A DNA stretch of 44,388 nt from a virus: IMG/VR virus record IMGVR_UViG_3300020185_000090, positions 1 to 44,388 of that record; one strand, given 5' to 3'. Both the position numbers and the translations under genes were made by a program. This document shows, piece by piece, positions 17,824 through 25,438 of this stretch (positions within the stretch are counted from its first letter, which is position 1; each line of letters starts with the position of its first letter). Under the pieces are notes generated by a model. It saw only the letters and a list, made by a program, of their open reading frames with translations, did not search any database and was not told the DNA's origin.

Positions 17824-18454
17824 TGATTACGCAGTTCAACCTGTAATCATAGAACAAAACGAAAAGGGTGAAAAGGAATACTTTATTGAAGGTATTTTTA
17901 TGCAATCTGAAATTAAAAACAGAAACGGTAGAGTTTATCCTAAAGAAGTCATGAAGAAGGAAGTTAACCGATATTGTAAGGAGTTCGTAGAGAAAAAACG
18001 TGCTTTCGGTGAGTTAGGACACCCTGATGGCCCGACAATCAATTTAGACAAAGTTTCACATATGATTACATCTTTAGAAGAAGATGGAAACAATTATGTG
18101 GGTAAAGCAAAGATTTTAAGTACACCAAATGGTCAAATCGTAAGAAATTTGATTGATGACGGTGCAAAACTTGGAGTTTCATCAAGAGGACTAGGTTCAC
18201 TAGAACAAAAAGGTGGTGCTCAATACGTGAAAGACGATTTTCAACTTGCAACTGCAGGTGATATCGTTGCAGACCCTTCTGCACCTGAGGCCTTCGTTGA
18301 AGGAATCATGGAAGGTGTTGAATGGGTGATGGAGAATGGTATATTAAAGGCAGTAGAAATGGAGAAAATGCAGAAAGAATTAAGGACTGCATCTCTAAAT
18401 CAACTCGAAGAAACCAAATTAAACCTTTGGAAAAAGTTCGTTGAGAACCTATAA
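17801..18454 (+). CDS. 21: prohead core protease gp21
   Basis: The 217-residue serine protease matures the prohead by cutting core and capsid proteins after an L/I-x-E motif. Conserved elements are NRNGRVYPKEVM (41-52), RAFGELGHP with catalytic His74, and GAKLGVSSRGLGSL with the nucleophile Ser127 or Ser128. The sequence is complete and fits the U9/S78-type phage protease family. A likely cut site lies in gp23. Confidence 0.95.
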   Translation: MKLISEFNDYAVQPVIIEQNEKGEKEYFIEGIFMQSEIKNRNGRVYPKEVMKKEVNRYCKEFVEKKRAFGELGHPDGPTINLDKVSHMITSLEEDGNNYVGKAKILSTPNGQIVRNLIDDGAKLGVSSRGLGSLEQKGGAQYVKDDFQLATAGDIVADPSAPEAFVEGIMEGVEWVMENGILKAVEMEKMQKELRTASLNQLEETKLNLWKKFVENL

Positions 18455-18456
18455 TA

Positions 18457-18464
18457 TATAAATA
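18457..18464 (+). promoter_or_regulatory. late promoter (perfect TATAAATA) of the scaffold-capsid pair
   Basis: TATAAATA lies immediately after the gp21 stop codon and 39 bases before gp22, which has an ACAGGAGAAA binding site. It should drive gp22 and the major capsid gene up to the terminator at 21176. Confidence 0.75.
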
Positions 18465-18503
18465 AATTAAGTAGTTCAATTAGAAACTAAACAGGAGAAA
18501 AAA

Positions 18504-19844
18504 ATGGCAGAGTTAGAAAATAACCTAGAAAGTATCGAAGAGGTAAAACAACCTCATGACGGTGCTGAAAAAGGCGACACTAAACCAGTCAAACAAGGTT
18601 CATCTGATGCTGAGTCAATAGAGTCAGGAAAAGTTGAAGTCGTTAAACCTGAAGAAAATCCTGTTGACAAAGCAGTTGACTCAGTAAAGAAAGCAGAAAA
18701 TGTTAAGTCAGTCAGTGGTGACGCTCAACAGAAAAATGCTGGAAAAGCTGATAGTCAACCTAAATTGAAAAAAGTTTCAGAAGATGAAGAAGAGTCTAAA
18801 AAAGACGAAGTAAAATCTTCAAAAATGGAATCAATCAAGGCTATCGTCAACAACATGAAGGAAATGACTAAGGAAGAAATCTCTTCAATATTGGGAACAG
18901 TATCTGAAGAAGAAGTTGACGAGAGTTTGACAAAGGCAGAAGTTGCTAGAAAAGTAGTAGAATCTTTAAAGTCTATGACTGAAGAAGAAGTTGCAGAAAC
19001 TTATGGCAAAATGTCTAAAAAGAAAGACGAAGAAGTTGAAGAAGAAGTAGAAGTAGAAGTAGATGAAGAAGTATCTACAGAACTTGAGTCTTCTTTAGTT
19101 GAAATCGAAATAGATGACGACCTATCTAAAATTTCAGAATCTTTAGACCTTTCAGAAGAAAATGCTGAAAAGGCGAAAACAATCTTTAAGGCTGCAGTGA
19201 CTTCAAAAGTTGCAGAGATTAAAGAAGAGTTGGAGTCTCAGTACTCAGAAGAATTAAAAACCTCAGTTGAGAAAGTTAAAACCGACCTATCGGAAGGTGT
19301 TGACAAATACTTAACATATTGTGCAGAAGAGTGGACGAAAGAAAACGAACTTGCAATAGAAAGAGGTTTGAGGTCAGAAATGACTGAGAACTTTATTGAA
19401 GGATTAAAAACATTGTTCGTAGAACATTATGTTGATGTCCCTGAAGATAAGTACAATGTTATTGATGAACTCGCAAATCGTCTCGATGAGATGGAACAAA
19501 AACTTGACGGTGAAGTAAATAGAAATATGGACATCACTGAAGAGTTGGATACACTCAAAAGAGCAAACGTGATAACGAAGGCCTGTGAAGACCTAACCGA
19601 ATCACAAACAGAGAAATTAGTTTCTCTTGCAGAAGGAGTAGACTTTAAAGACGCAGAAGATTTCGCTGAGAAAGTTTCTGAAGTTAAAAATGCATACTTC
19701 CCTGTAGACGGTGAGAAACTAGTTGAAGATACAGTTGTTGAAGAAGGAACAGGAGTTATCTCTGAGGAATCAGACGAACCAACACTTGCACCTGAAATTG
19801 CAACTTATGCTAACGCATTATCAAAACTAAAACCATTAGGTTAA
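18504..19844 (+). CDS. 22: prohead core scaffold protein gp22
   Basis: The 446-residue protein lies between the protease and the major capsid gene. The first 210 residues are very rich in Glu, Lys, Ser and Asp and low in hydrophobic residues, including an EEVEEEVEVEVDEE run; the second half is helical (coiled coil) and ends with LAPEIATYANALSKLKPLG. T4 gp22 is shorter (269 residues), and the marine homologues carry similar acidic extensions. It fills the prohead and is digested by gp21 before DNA entry. Confidence 0.9.
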   Translation: MAELENNLESIEEVKQPHDGAEKGDTKPVKQGSSDAESIESGKVEVVKPEENPVDKAVDSVKKAENVKSVSGDAQQKNAGKADSQPKLKKVSEDEEESKKDEVKSSKMESIKAIVNNMKEMTKEEISSILGTVSEEEVDESLTKAEVARKVVESLKSMTEEEVAETYGKMSKKKDEEVEEEVEVEVDEEVSTELESSLVEIEIDDDLSKISESLDLSEENAEKAKTIFKAAVTSKVAEIKEELESQYSEELKTSVEKVKTDLSEGVDKYLTYCAEEWTKENELAIERGLRSEMTENFIEGLKTLFVEHYVDVPEDKYNVIDELANRLDEMEQKLDGEVNRNMDITEELDTLKRANVITKACEDLTESQTEKLVSLAEGVDFKDAEDFAEKVSEVKNAYFPVDGEKLVEDTVVEEGTGVISEESDEPTLAPEIATYANALSKLKPLG

Positions 19845-19861
19845 TTTAAAGGAAAAATAAA

Positions 19862-21157
19862 ATGTTTTTATCAGAAAACTTACAAGAAAAGTGGAGTCCA
19901 ATTCTAGAACATTCCGATTTGCCAAAAATCGAGGATAACTACAAGAAGGCTGTCACTGCTGTAATCTTAGAAAACCAAGAAAAAGCTCTTAAAGAAGATA
20001 GAGCTACTCTTGACGAAGCAGCACCTTTAAATGCTACTGGAAGTGCGATATCTAACTGGGATCCGATTTTAATCTCCCTAGTAAGACGTGCTATGCCAAA
20101 TCTCGTTGCTTACGACATTTGTGGTGTTCAGCCAATGACTGGCCCAACAGGTCTTATCTTTGCTATGAAAGCAAGATATAACGACTATCCTACACTTGCA
20201 AGAACTGCTAATTCAGAAGCTTTACATAACGAAGCTAGAACTGGTTATTCTGCAAACCCACAGGATGTCGACGGCCCACTAGGTACAGACCATTCAGGCG
20301 ACCCGTTTAACGGTTCATATGCTTCTCAAACAGAAACAGGTATGACAACAGCTGAAGCAGAAGCTTTAGGTGATGCTGCCGGTAATCATTTCGCAGAAAT
20401 GAGTTTCTCAATTGAAAAAGCTACCGTGACTGCAGTTTCCAGAGCATTAAAAGCAGAATACACATTAGAACTTGCACAAGACCTTAAAGCAATTCATGGT
20501 CTTGACGCTGAGTCAGAACTTGCAAATATTCTTTCATCAGAAATACTTGCTGAAATCAACAGAGAAGTAATCAGAGGAGTTAACAACCAGGCTAAAACTG
20601 GTGCGGCTGCTACTGCTTCTGCTGGTACATTCAACTTAGATGTTGATGCTAACGGTAGATGGTCTGTTGAGAAGTTCAAAGGACTATTGTTCCAAATAGA
20701 AAGAGAAGCTAATGTAATCGCAAAAGAAACAAGAAGAGGGAAAGGAAACTTTATCCTATGTTCTTCTGATGTTGCTTCTGCATTATCAATGGCTGGTGTA
20801 TTAGATTATACACCTGCTCTTAACACTACATTAAATGTTGATGATACTGGTAATACTTTTGCTGGTACATTAAACGGAAGAGTTAAAGTCTATATAGACC
20901 CATATGCTTCTTCTGATTACATGACTGTAGGTTATAGAGGTTCAAATCCTTATGACGCTGGTTTATTCTATTGCCCATACGTTCCATTACAAATGGTTCG
21001 TGCAGTTGGTGAGAATACTTTCCAACCAAAAATCGGTTTCAAAACTAGATATGGTATGGTAAGTAATCCTTTTGTTGGTACAGCACCTGCAAACGGTCTT
21101 GCTTCTGCAGGTACTAACCAGTACTTCAGAAAAATGGCAGTTTCTAACATTCTATAA
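19862..21157 (+). CDS. 23: major capsid protein gp23
   Basis: The 431-residue capsid subunit has the HK97-type fold. The N-terminal delta region contains DRATLDEAAP, and LDE52 before Ala53 fits the gp21 cleavage rule. Family hallmarks are WDPILISLVRRAMPNLVAYD, the GVQPMTGPTGLIFAM segment and the C-terminal NPFVGTAPANGLASAGTNQYFRK stretch, which I split here only by mention of its start and end. The length is near that of other marine T4-like capsid proteins and shorter than T4 gp23. A strong terminator follows. Confidence 0.97.
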   Translation: MFLSENLQEKWSPILEHSDLPKIEDNYKKAVTAVILENQEKALKEDRATLDEAAPLNATGSAISNWDPILISLVRRAMPNLVAYDICGVQPMTGPTGLIFAMKARYNDYPTLARTANSEALHNEARTGYSANPQDVDGPLGTDHSGDPFNGSYASQTETGMTTAEAEALGDAAGNHFAEMSFSIEKATVTAVSRALKAEYTLELAQDLKAIHGLDAESELANILSSEILAEINREVIRGVNNQAKTGAAATASAGTFNLDVDANGRWSVEKFKGLLFQIEREANVIAKETRRGKGNFILCSSDVASALSMAGVLDYTPALNTTLNVDDTGNTFAGTLNGRVKVYIDPYASSDYMTVGYRGSNPYDAGLFYCPYVPLQMVRAVGENTFQPKIGFKTRYGMVSNPFVGTAPANGLASAGTNQYFRKMAVSNIL

Positions 21158-21175
21158 GAATTTTAGTAGTTCATT

Positions 21176-21204
21176 TAAAAGGGGTCTTTATGACCCCTTT
21201 TTTT
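21176..21204 (+). terminator. Rho-independent terminator after the capsid gene
   Basis: GGGGTC (21181-21186) and GACCCC (21192-21197) form a stem extended by A/T pairs and followed by seven T. The T run merges into a late promoter only two bases further on. Confidence 0.9.
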
Positions 21205-21205
21205 A

Positions 21206-21213
21206 TATAAATA
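21206..21213 (+). promoter_or_regulatory. late promoter (perfect TATAAATA) of the riboswitch-peptide unit
   Basis: TATAAATA lies directly after the gp23 terminator. RNA would start near 21219, a few bases before the riboswitch core. Confidence 0.75.
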
Positions 21214-21222
21214 CTTTATATA

Positions 21223-21286
21223 ATCGTTCATTCACTCTAAATGTAGCAGTGAACGGAAGTAGTCAATGGTGACGAAGGAACGCATC
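21223..21286 (+). promoter_or_regulatory. glutamine riboswitch (glnA / Downstream-peptide RNA type)
   Basis: All three conserved blocks of the glutamine riboswitch family occur in order: CGTTCA (21225-21230), ACGGAAGTAG (21253-21262) and CGAAGGAACGC (21273-21283). CGTTC pairs with GAACG to close the element. TCACT (21232-21236) pairs perfectly with AGTGA (21248-21252) as the second helix, and GTC (21262-21264) can pair with GAC (21271-21273) as the third. In the known family, L-glutamine binding at the three-helix junction controls the downstream gene. Here the downstream gene is a very small open reading frame with its ribosome binding site 9 bases after the element, which is the arrangement that gave the Downstream-peptide motif its name. 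Identification is by motif from memory, not by a covariance search. Confidence 0.88.
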
Positions 21287-21304
21287 TTTGTAAAAGGAGA
21301 TGTT

Positions 21305-21445
21305 ATGACTAAGTATCAAAAAGCACTTCAAATCAGAAGTGAAGTCAGAAAAACTCTTAAGAAAAAGGCAAGACCTGTAGTGTCTAATGCACCTAAGTCT
21401 CAGAACTTACCAGCATACATTACGGATAATCCTTTCTATCCTTAA
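21305..21445 (+). CDS. 46-residue basic peptide under riboswitch control
   Basis: The product begins MTKYQKALQIRSEVRKTLKK and ends PAYITDNPFYP. The first 23 residues are a strongly basic amphipathic helix with ten Lys/Arg; the rest is Pro/Asn-rich and probably unstructured. A strong AAAAGGAGA binding site lies 5 bases before the ATG. An in-frame ATG at 21266 exists but lies inside the riboswitch core, so it is rejected. In cyanobacteria, small basic proteins under this riboswitch class inactivate glutamine synthetase; a similar role on the host enzyme is possible but is inference only. The gene is a single transcription unit between a late promoter and a terminator. Confidence 0.8.
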   Translation: MTKYQKALQIRSEVRKTLKKKARPVVSNAPKSQNLPAYITDNPFYP

Positions 21446-21453
21446 GATACTTT

Positions 21454-21477
21454 AAACCCCTCTATCGAGGGGTTTTT
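21454..21477 (+). terminator. Rho-independent terminator after the peptide gene
   Basis: AAACCCCTC (21454-21462) and GAGGGGTTT (21467-21475) form a perfect 9-base-pair stem with a 4-base loop, followed by further T. On the minus strand the same hairpin is followed by TTTAAAG only, so it would be a weaker stop for transcripts from that side. Confidence 0.9.
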
Positions 21478-21479
21478 AA

Positions 21480-21764
21480 TTTTGACTTCAATCGTTCAAT
21501 GTCTAGGGAATACCCTATTCTTTACACCGTGTCCTTCTAGTGAGGCCTTACCCCAATTTTATCTAGGTCAATAGGTAGTGACCATAAAGAAATTCGTTTA
21601 CCACACAATCCCAATTCGTCAAAAATTTCAAGTGTTTCTCTGTTCGGATTCTATCCACACCTCACGATTATATGCCACGTCTTAATTGACTTTAACAGTG
21701 TGGAACACCTTTTCTATACGGAACAACCTCTCACAACCATCTTACTTCCGTCTCGATTTCCTAC
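21480..21764 (-). ncRNA. candidate structured non-coding RNA on the minus strand
   Basis: This stretch has no protein gene on either strand, yet an early-type promoter points into it from the right (21771-21800). Read as minus-strand RNA it can form several perfect short-loop hairpins: GTGT/ACAC (21698-21708), GGAT/ATCC (21646-21656), GGTCA/TGACC (21566-21583) and TAGGG/CCCTA (21504-21517), plus a longer-range ACGGAA/TTCCGT pair (21718-21751). A 37-codon stop-free frame (21540-21650) lacks a credible start and binding site. The RNA would end at or beyond the hairpin at 21454-21477. It is the only part of the window that seems to be transcribed leftwards. No known RNA family is recognised. Confidence 0.5.
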
Positions 21765-21770
21765 TTTACT

Positions 21771-21800
21771 AGTATACTAAAAATATATATGCATTGTCAA
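21771..21800 (-). promoter_or_regulatory. early sigma70-type promoter on the minus strand
   Basis: On the minus strand, GCTTGACAAT is followed after the shared 18-base spacer by TATACT. The flanks (GCTTGACAAT and TTTTTAGTATACTA) are identical to those of the three + strand promoters at 32763, 33462 and 36326; only the middle of the spacer differs. RNA should start near 21764. It overlaps closely with the late promoter at 21805, which points the other way. Confidence 0.8.
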
Positions 21801-21804
21801 GCAC

Positions 21805-21812
21805 TATAAATA
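21805..21812 (+). promoter_or_regulatory. late promoter (perfect TATAAATA)
   Basis: TATAAATA lies five bases from the -35 box of the minus-strand early promoter. It would drive the gene at 21859, whose ATG has a strong ACAGGAGAAAA binding site after a leader of about 40 bases. Confidence 0.75.
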
Positions 21813-21858
21813 CAAGGTACAATACAGTACATTACACATACACACACAGGAGAAAAAT

Positions 21859-22074
21859 ATGAGTAATTCAAAATCAGGGTTCGAAATCAGAGCCGACTTA
21901 TTATCACAAGCAGAAGGTCTTTTGACCTCTAATTATCAAAGGGAAGTTGATAGCATTTATGCACACAACGATTCATTCCCAAATGATAAGAAACCTTTAC
22001 CACTAAGAGAAATCACTGGTGAAGAGGTTATTAGAGTTGCAAGACAACTTAATGAATTTGTGACTGAGAAATAA
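21859..22074 (+). CDS. small conserved-type phage protein
   Basis: The 71-residue product (MSNSKSGFEIRADLLSQAEG...) resembles a small protein found in the same place after gp23 in marine T4-like phages, but no function is known to me. It is helical, with an N-terminal SGFEIRADLLSQAEGLL segment and a C-terminal TGEEVIRVARQLNEFVTEK helix. There is no membrane segment. It has its own late promoter and good ribosome binding site, so it is probably made in quantity with the virion proteins. Confidence 0.75.
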   Translation: MSNSKSGFEIRADLLSQAEGLLTSNYQREVDSIYAHNDSFPNDKKPLPLREITGEEVIRVARQLNEFVTEK

Positions 22075-22075
22075 C

Positions 22076-22110
22076 TATAAATAGTATTGTGGGGTGGAAT
22101 GTTTCACCCC
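22076..22110 (+). promoter_or_regulatory. late promoter (perfect TATAAATA) followed by a 5'-terminal hairpin
   Basis: TATAAATA is at 22076-22083 and RNA would begin near 22089. GGGGTG (22091-22096) and CACCCC (22105-22110) then form a stem at the very 5' end of that RNA. The hairpin could also slow read-through from the gene upstream, but the T run is short. Confidence 0.65.
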
Positions 22111-22129
22111 CTTTAATAAGAGAACAACT

Positions 22130-22351
22130 ATGACAGATTATGAAAGAACAGTGAGAGTTTTAGACGGCCCTTGGGCAGATAAAGCATTTCCAAACGGTGA
22201 AGAAACAACTAAAGGAGTTATCAGTAGACGAATCACTACACTATATGAGAAAGACGGATACCTTTGTGAAGAGGTAGTCACTAGAGAATATAGAGAAAAT
22301 GATTATCTAGATACTTCAACAAACAAGAGAGTAATGAAAATAAATGGTTGA
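22130..22351 (+). CDS. small protein of unknown function
   Basis: The ATG at 22130 is preferred over an upstream in-frame ATG at 22094, which would lie inside the 5' hairpin; an AAGAGAAC stretch precedes it. The 73-residue product has aromatic and charged residues throughout (TVRVLDGPWADKAFPNGEET then ISRRITTLYEKDGYLCEEVV). It looks like a small beta-rich protein. It overlaps gp3 by 8 bases, so the two are coupled. No family is recognised. Confidence 0.65.
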   Translation: MTDYERTVRVLDGPWADKAFPNGEETTKGVISRRITTLYEKDGYLCEEVVTREYRENDYLDTSTNKRVMKING

Positions 22352-22880
22352 TATAAATAAATCTTTACTTAACAATAATAACTTTAGATTACTTATAGAT
22401 AAAGTTCCTACTGTTGAGTACTATGTCCAATCTGTAAATATACCTAGTATGGTATTTTTAGAAACTGTTATGCCTTCAAGAGTTGGTATAGATGCATTCT
22501 TCCCTGGCGATAAAGTCACATTCGGTAATCTAAGTGTCACATTCCTAGTTGATGAAGACTTAGAAAACTACAAAGAAATGTATGACTGGATGAATGCAAT
22601 CGTTCCTATATCAGATAGTAAGGACTACAAAGATTATGTTGATACCAATACACTTTCAACTGGTGAATTAGCAAGTATAAATTCCGATTTAATTCAGTAT
22701 TCACAAATTACATTAGTGACTAACACTAATAAAAACTTACCAAATAAATTCTTTAAATTCTATGACTGTTTCCCTACAGGGTTGGGTGAAATAGAATTGA
22801 AGTCGGGTTCAGATGCAGAAGCTGTGACCTGTACTGCAGAATTTAGATTTACTTATTTTGATATAAATACCACTAGTTAA
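22344..22880 (+). CDS. 3: tail completion protein gp3 (tube terminator)
   Basis: The 178-residue product has the size of T4 gp3 (176) and the place of gp3 in marine T4-like phages, between the capsid region and uvsY. The N-terminal FRLLIDKVPTVEYYVQSVNIP and the strands VTFGNLSVTFLVDEDLENYKEM resemble the tube fold shared with gp19. gp3 caps the head-proximal end of the tail tube. The start codon overlaps the previous gene and is followed by clear coding sequence. Confidence 0.75.
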   Translation: MVDINKSLLNNNNFRLLIDKVPTVEYYVQSVNIPSMVFLETVMPSRVGIDAFFPGDKVTFGNLSVTFLVDEDLENYKEMYDWMNAIVPISDSKDYKDYVDTNTLSTGELASINSDLIQYSQITLVTNTNKNLPNKFFKFYDCFPTGLGEIELKSGSDAEAVTCTAEFRFTYFDINTTS

Positions 22881-22902
22881 ATATCACTTTTAGTGGTATA
22901 AT
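22862..22902 (+). promoter_or_regulatory. overlapping late octamer, hairpin and -10 box before uvsY
   Basis: TATAAATA at 22862-22869 lies in the end of gp3. ACCACTA (22869-22875) pairs with TAGTGGT (22891-22897), a perfect 7-base-pair stem that merges into TATAAT (22897-22902), nine bases before the uvsY ATG. The hairpin has no T run. Which element is used cannot be decided by reading. Confidence 0.45.
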
Positions 22903-22910
22903 AGTATATT

Positions 22911-23354
22911 ATGACCTTAGATGAAATCAAACAATTGTGGGAAAAAGACTGTATCATAGATGATATAGAATTAGATAAATCTTCTTTAGAAGTTCCTAAA
23001 CTACATGCAAAATATCAAGACTTACTATCTAGTAAGATTCTATTAATGAAACAACATGAATTTAAGTATAACATTTTACTTAAAGATAAATGGTTGTGGT
23101 TTAATGGAAAAATGGACGAAGATAGAATTAATGAACTTGGTTGGAAACATGACCCATTTGACGGGTTAAAAGTTATGAAGAATGATATGCAATTATTCTT
23201 TAACTCAGATGAAGATTTACAAAAAGCAAAAGCAAAAATAGAATATTTAAAAGTCACTATAGACTTTCTTAAAGAGTGTATGCAGAATATCACTTGGAGA
23301 CACCAAACGATTAAAAATACAATCGATTGGAGAAAGTTCATGGCAGGAAGTTAG
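22911..23354 (+). CDS. uvsY: recombination mediator UvsY
   Basis: The 147-residue protein is a close structural match to T4 UvsY (137 residues), which loads the UvsX recombinase on gp32-coated single-stranded DNA. Family marks are the start LDEIKQLWEKDCIID, the VPKLHAKYQDLLSSKILLMK helix and the C-terminal NITWRHQTIKNTIDWRKF segment. It precedes uvsW with one gene between. The start codon has no Shine-Dalgarno site and is close to a -10 box. Confidence 0.9.
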   Translation: MTLDEIKQLWEKDCIIDDIELDKSSLEVPKLHAKYQDLLSSKILLMKQHEFKYNILLKDKWLWFNGKMDEDRINELGWKHDPFDGLKVMKNDMQLFFNSDEDLQKAKAKIEYLKVTIDFLKECMQNITWRHQTIKNTIDWRKFMAGS

Positions 23355-23355
23355 A

Positions 23356-24018
23356 ATGATATTAGAAAATTATGTCTGCGAATTGCCAAATTTCTTTACT
23401 GAATCTGAAGTTCAAAAATTTCACACATACGCTAATACATTACCTGTTGACAGTGGAAGAGTTGGACAGAATACAAATGATGATGATGTAGATGATAATA
23501 TAGATTCAAACATAAATGATTCTATTAGAAGGTCAACTGTAAAGTGGTTTCATAATGACCAGTTTTCACTTATGCATAAAATCAATGAAGGTTTAAATCA
23601 AGCCAAAGATGTTTGTGGTTGGAAACATGATTACAATTATATAGAAAATCTTCAGTATACAATTTATCAAGAACAACAAAATAAGAAAGGTGACTTCTAC
23701 ACATGGCACACTGATGCAGGGCCTGAACTTTATGATAATGGAATGCACCGTAAGTTAAGTTTTACGATTCAATTGACAGACCCTGATGAATATGAAGGTG
23801 GACATTTTCAGTGGTTAGAACCACAAAATGAATTCAACAATCTTACATCAGATTTAAAGGTGGACTTACATAATTCTGTTAGAACAGTTCCATTTTCTTC
23901 AAAAGAGAAGGGGAGTATGATTGTATTTCCCTCATTCCTATATCATCAAGTGACCCCAGTGTTAAGAGGAACTCGTATATCCTTAGTTGGTTGGTGTGTA
24001 GGAAATCAATATGTCTGA
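23356..24018 (+). CDS. PKHD-type 2OG-Fe(II) oxygenase
   Basis: The 220-residue protein shows the full PKHD/prolyl-hydroxylase iron site: H118-x-D120 in YTWHTDAG, H197 in SFLYHQVTPV and R207 in RGTRISLVGW. The strands KLSFTIQLTDP and GGHFQWLEP between them fit the jelly-roll. An acidic insert (NDDDVDDNID, about 41-50) is unusual. Related enzymes are widespread in marine T4-like phages, often between uvsY and uvsW. The substrate is unknown. The gene starts two bases after uvsY and overlaps uvsW by 8 bases. Confidence 0.9.
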   Translation: MILENYVCELPNFFTESEVQKFHTYANTLPVDSGRVGQNTNDDDVDDNIDSNINDSIRRSTVKWFHNDQFSLMHKINEGLNQAKDVCGWKHDYNYIENLQYTIYQEQQNKKGDFYTWHTDAGPELYDNGMHRKLSFTIQLTDPDEYEGGHFQWLEPQNEFNNLTSDLKVDLHNSVRTVPFSSKEKGSMIVFPSFLYHQVTPVLRGTRISLVGWCVGNQYV

Positions 24019-25438
24019 TATAGTAAAAGTTTCTAAGATAGACGAGGTTTTTATGAAGGTTCATTGTGATGATGGCCTTGCAAGAGACTTGTTTGAGTTC
24101 TTTTCATTTACAGTTCCTAATGCAAAGTTTATGCCTTCATACAAAAATCGTATGTGGGACGGTAAGGTTCGTCTATTCTCAATTAAAACTCATAAGATTT
24201 ATATCGGACTACTTCCATATGTAGATGAATTTTGTAGGGAAAGGGGTTATGGATTTGAAGGGGTTTCTGAAGTTCTTGGAAACAAACAAAGAGAAAAAGT
24301 TAGTCAATCATGGTTGACAGATTTAAAACTTCCTTTTGAACCTAGAGATTATCAGATAGAAGCATTCAATACTGCAATTCAATATGGAAGACAACTATTA
24401 CTTTCACCAACTGCAAGTGGTAAGTCATTAATCATATACTTACTCGCAAGACATTATGATAGTAAAACAGTAGTCATAGTTCCTACAACATCACTGGTAG
24501 AACAAATGACAAAAGATTTTATTGATTATGGTTATAAAGAACCCGTCTGTAAGATATACCATGGTCAAGAAGTATTTGATGCACCGATTACAGTCACAAC
24601 ATGGCAAAGTTTTGCAAAAGCACCTAAAGAAGTTCTACAGTCTTTTGATGTTGTAATAGGAGACGAAGCACATTTATTTAAAGCACAAACTTTAAAAACT
24701 ATTTTAGAAAAAATGAAAACTACTGCAATTCGTATTGGAACTACTGGAACATTAGACGGTTCAGAAGTTCATAGATTGCAACTGGAAGGTTTATTCGGGC
24801 CTGTCAAAAAAGTTATATCTTCAAAACAACTTATGGAAGACGGAACAATTGCAAATTTATCAATAGATTGTATCATACTTCGTCATACTAAACAGAAAAA
24901 AATGTCTTATCAAGACGAAATGGACTACCTAGTATCAAATGAACAAAGAAACCTTTTTATAACGAATCTAGTGGGGTCTCTTAGAGGAAATACATTAGTA
25001 CTATTTCAATACATAGAAAAACATGGTCAACCACTATGGGAGTTATTCAATCCTATGGTTAGTAGAATGAATGGGACTTTACATTATGTGCATGGTGCAA
25101 CTGATACTGAAGACAGAGAATCAGTCAGAGAGATTGTTGAGAACTCTAAAAAGAAAAACAATGTTATACTTGCATCATATGGAACATTTTCAACTGGAGT
25201 GAACATTAAGAAAATAGATAATGTGGTTTTTGCAAGTCCATCTAAATCACGAATCAGAAACCTACAGTCTATTGGTAGGGGTTTAAGAAAAACTGAAGGC
25301 AAAACTTCTATGAAGTTGTTTGACATATCAGATGACTTACAATGTAATAATCATACATTGAATCACCTTAAAGAACGTATAAATATCTATAACGAAGAAG
25401 GTTTTTCTTATAACATAAAACAATTTGATTTAAAGTAA
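24011..25438 (+). CDS. uvsW: DNA/RNA helicase UvsW
   Basis: The 475-residue superfamily 2 helicase has an N-terminal domain followed by the Q-like FEPRDYQIEA, Walker A SPTASGKS (132-139), DEAH box at 218-221, motif III GTTGTLDG, and motifs V and VI in the second RecA lobe (STGVNIKKIDNVVFA, QSIGRGLRKTEGK). UvsW unwinds branched DNA and R-loops and helps switch from origin- to recombination-dependent replication. The order of motifs is intact. Confidence 0.95.
   Translation: MSDIVKVSKIDEVFMKVHCDDGLARDLFEFFSFTVPNAKFMPSYKNRMWDGKVRLFSIKTHKIYIGLLPYVDEFCRERGYGFEGVSEVLGNKQREKVSQSWLTDLKLPFEPRDYQIEAFNTAIQYGRQLLLSPTASGKSLIIYLLARHYDSKTVVIVPTTSLVEQMTKDFIDYGYKEPVCKIYHGQEVFDAPITVTTWQSFAKAPKEVLQSFDVVIGDEAHLFKAQTLKTILEKMKTTAIRIGTTGTLDGSEVHRLQLEGLFGPVKKVISSKQLMEDGTIANLSIDCIILRHTKQKKMSYQDEMDYLVSNEQRNLFITNLVGSLRGNTLVLFQYIEKHGQPLWELFNPMVSRMNGTLHYVHGATDTEDRESVREIVENSKKKNNVILASYGTFSTGVNIKKIDNVVFASPSKSRIRNLQSIGRGLRKTEGKTSMKLFDISDDLQCNNHTLNHLKERINIYNEEGFSYNIKQFDLK

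Noticed and set aside
21266-21304. Longer start for the riboswitch-controlled peptide
   Set aside because: The ATG lies inside the riboswitch core, whereas the ATG at 21305 has an excellent ribosome binding site.
21490-21497. Second glutamine riboswitch suggested by ATCGTTCA
   Set aside because: The other two conserved blocks do not follow in order; the ACGGAAGTA found on the minus strand near 21742-21751 is also isolated.
21540-21650. 37-codon stop-free frame on the minus strand
   Set aside because: It has no credible start codon or ribosome binding site, although its composition is not implausible for coding; a decayed gene cannot be fully excluded.
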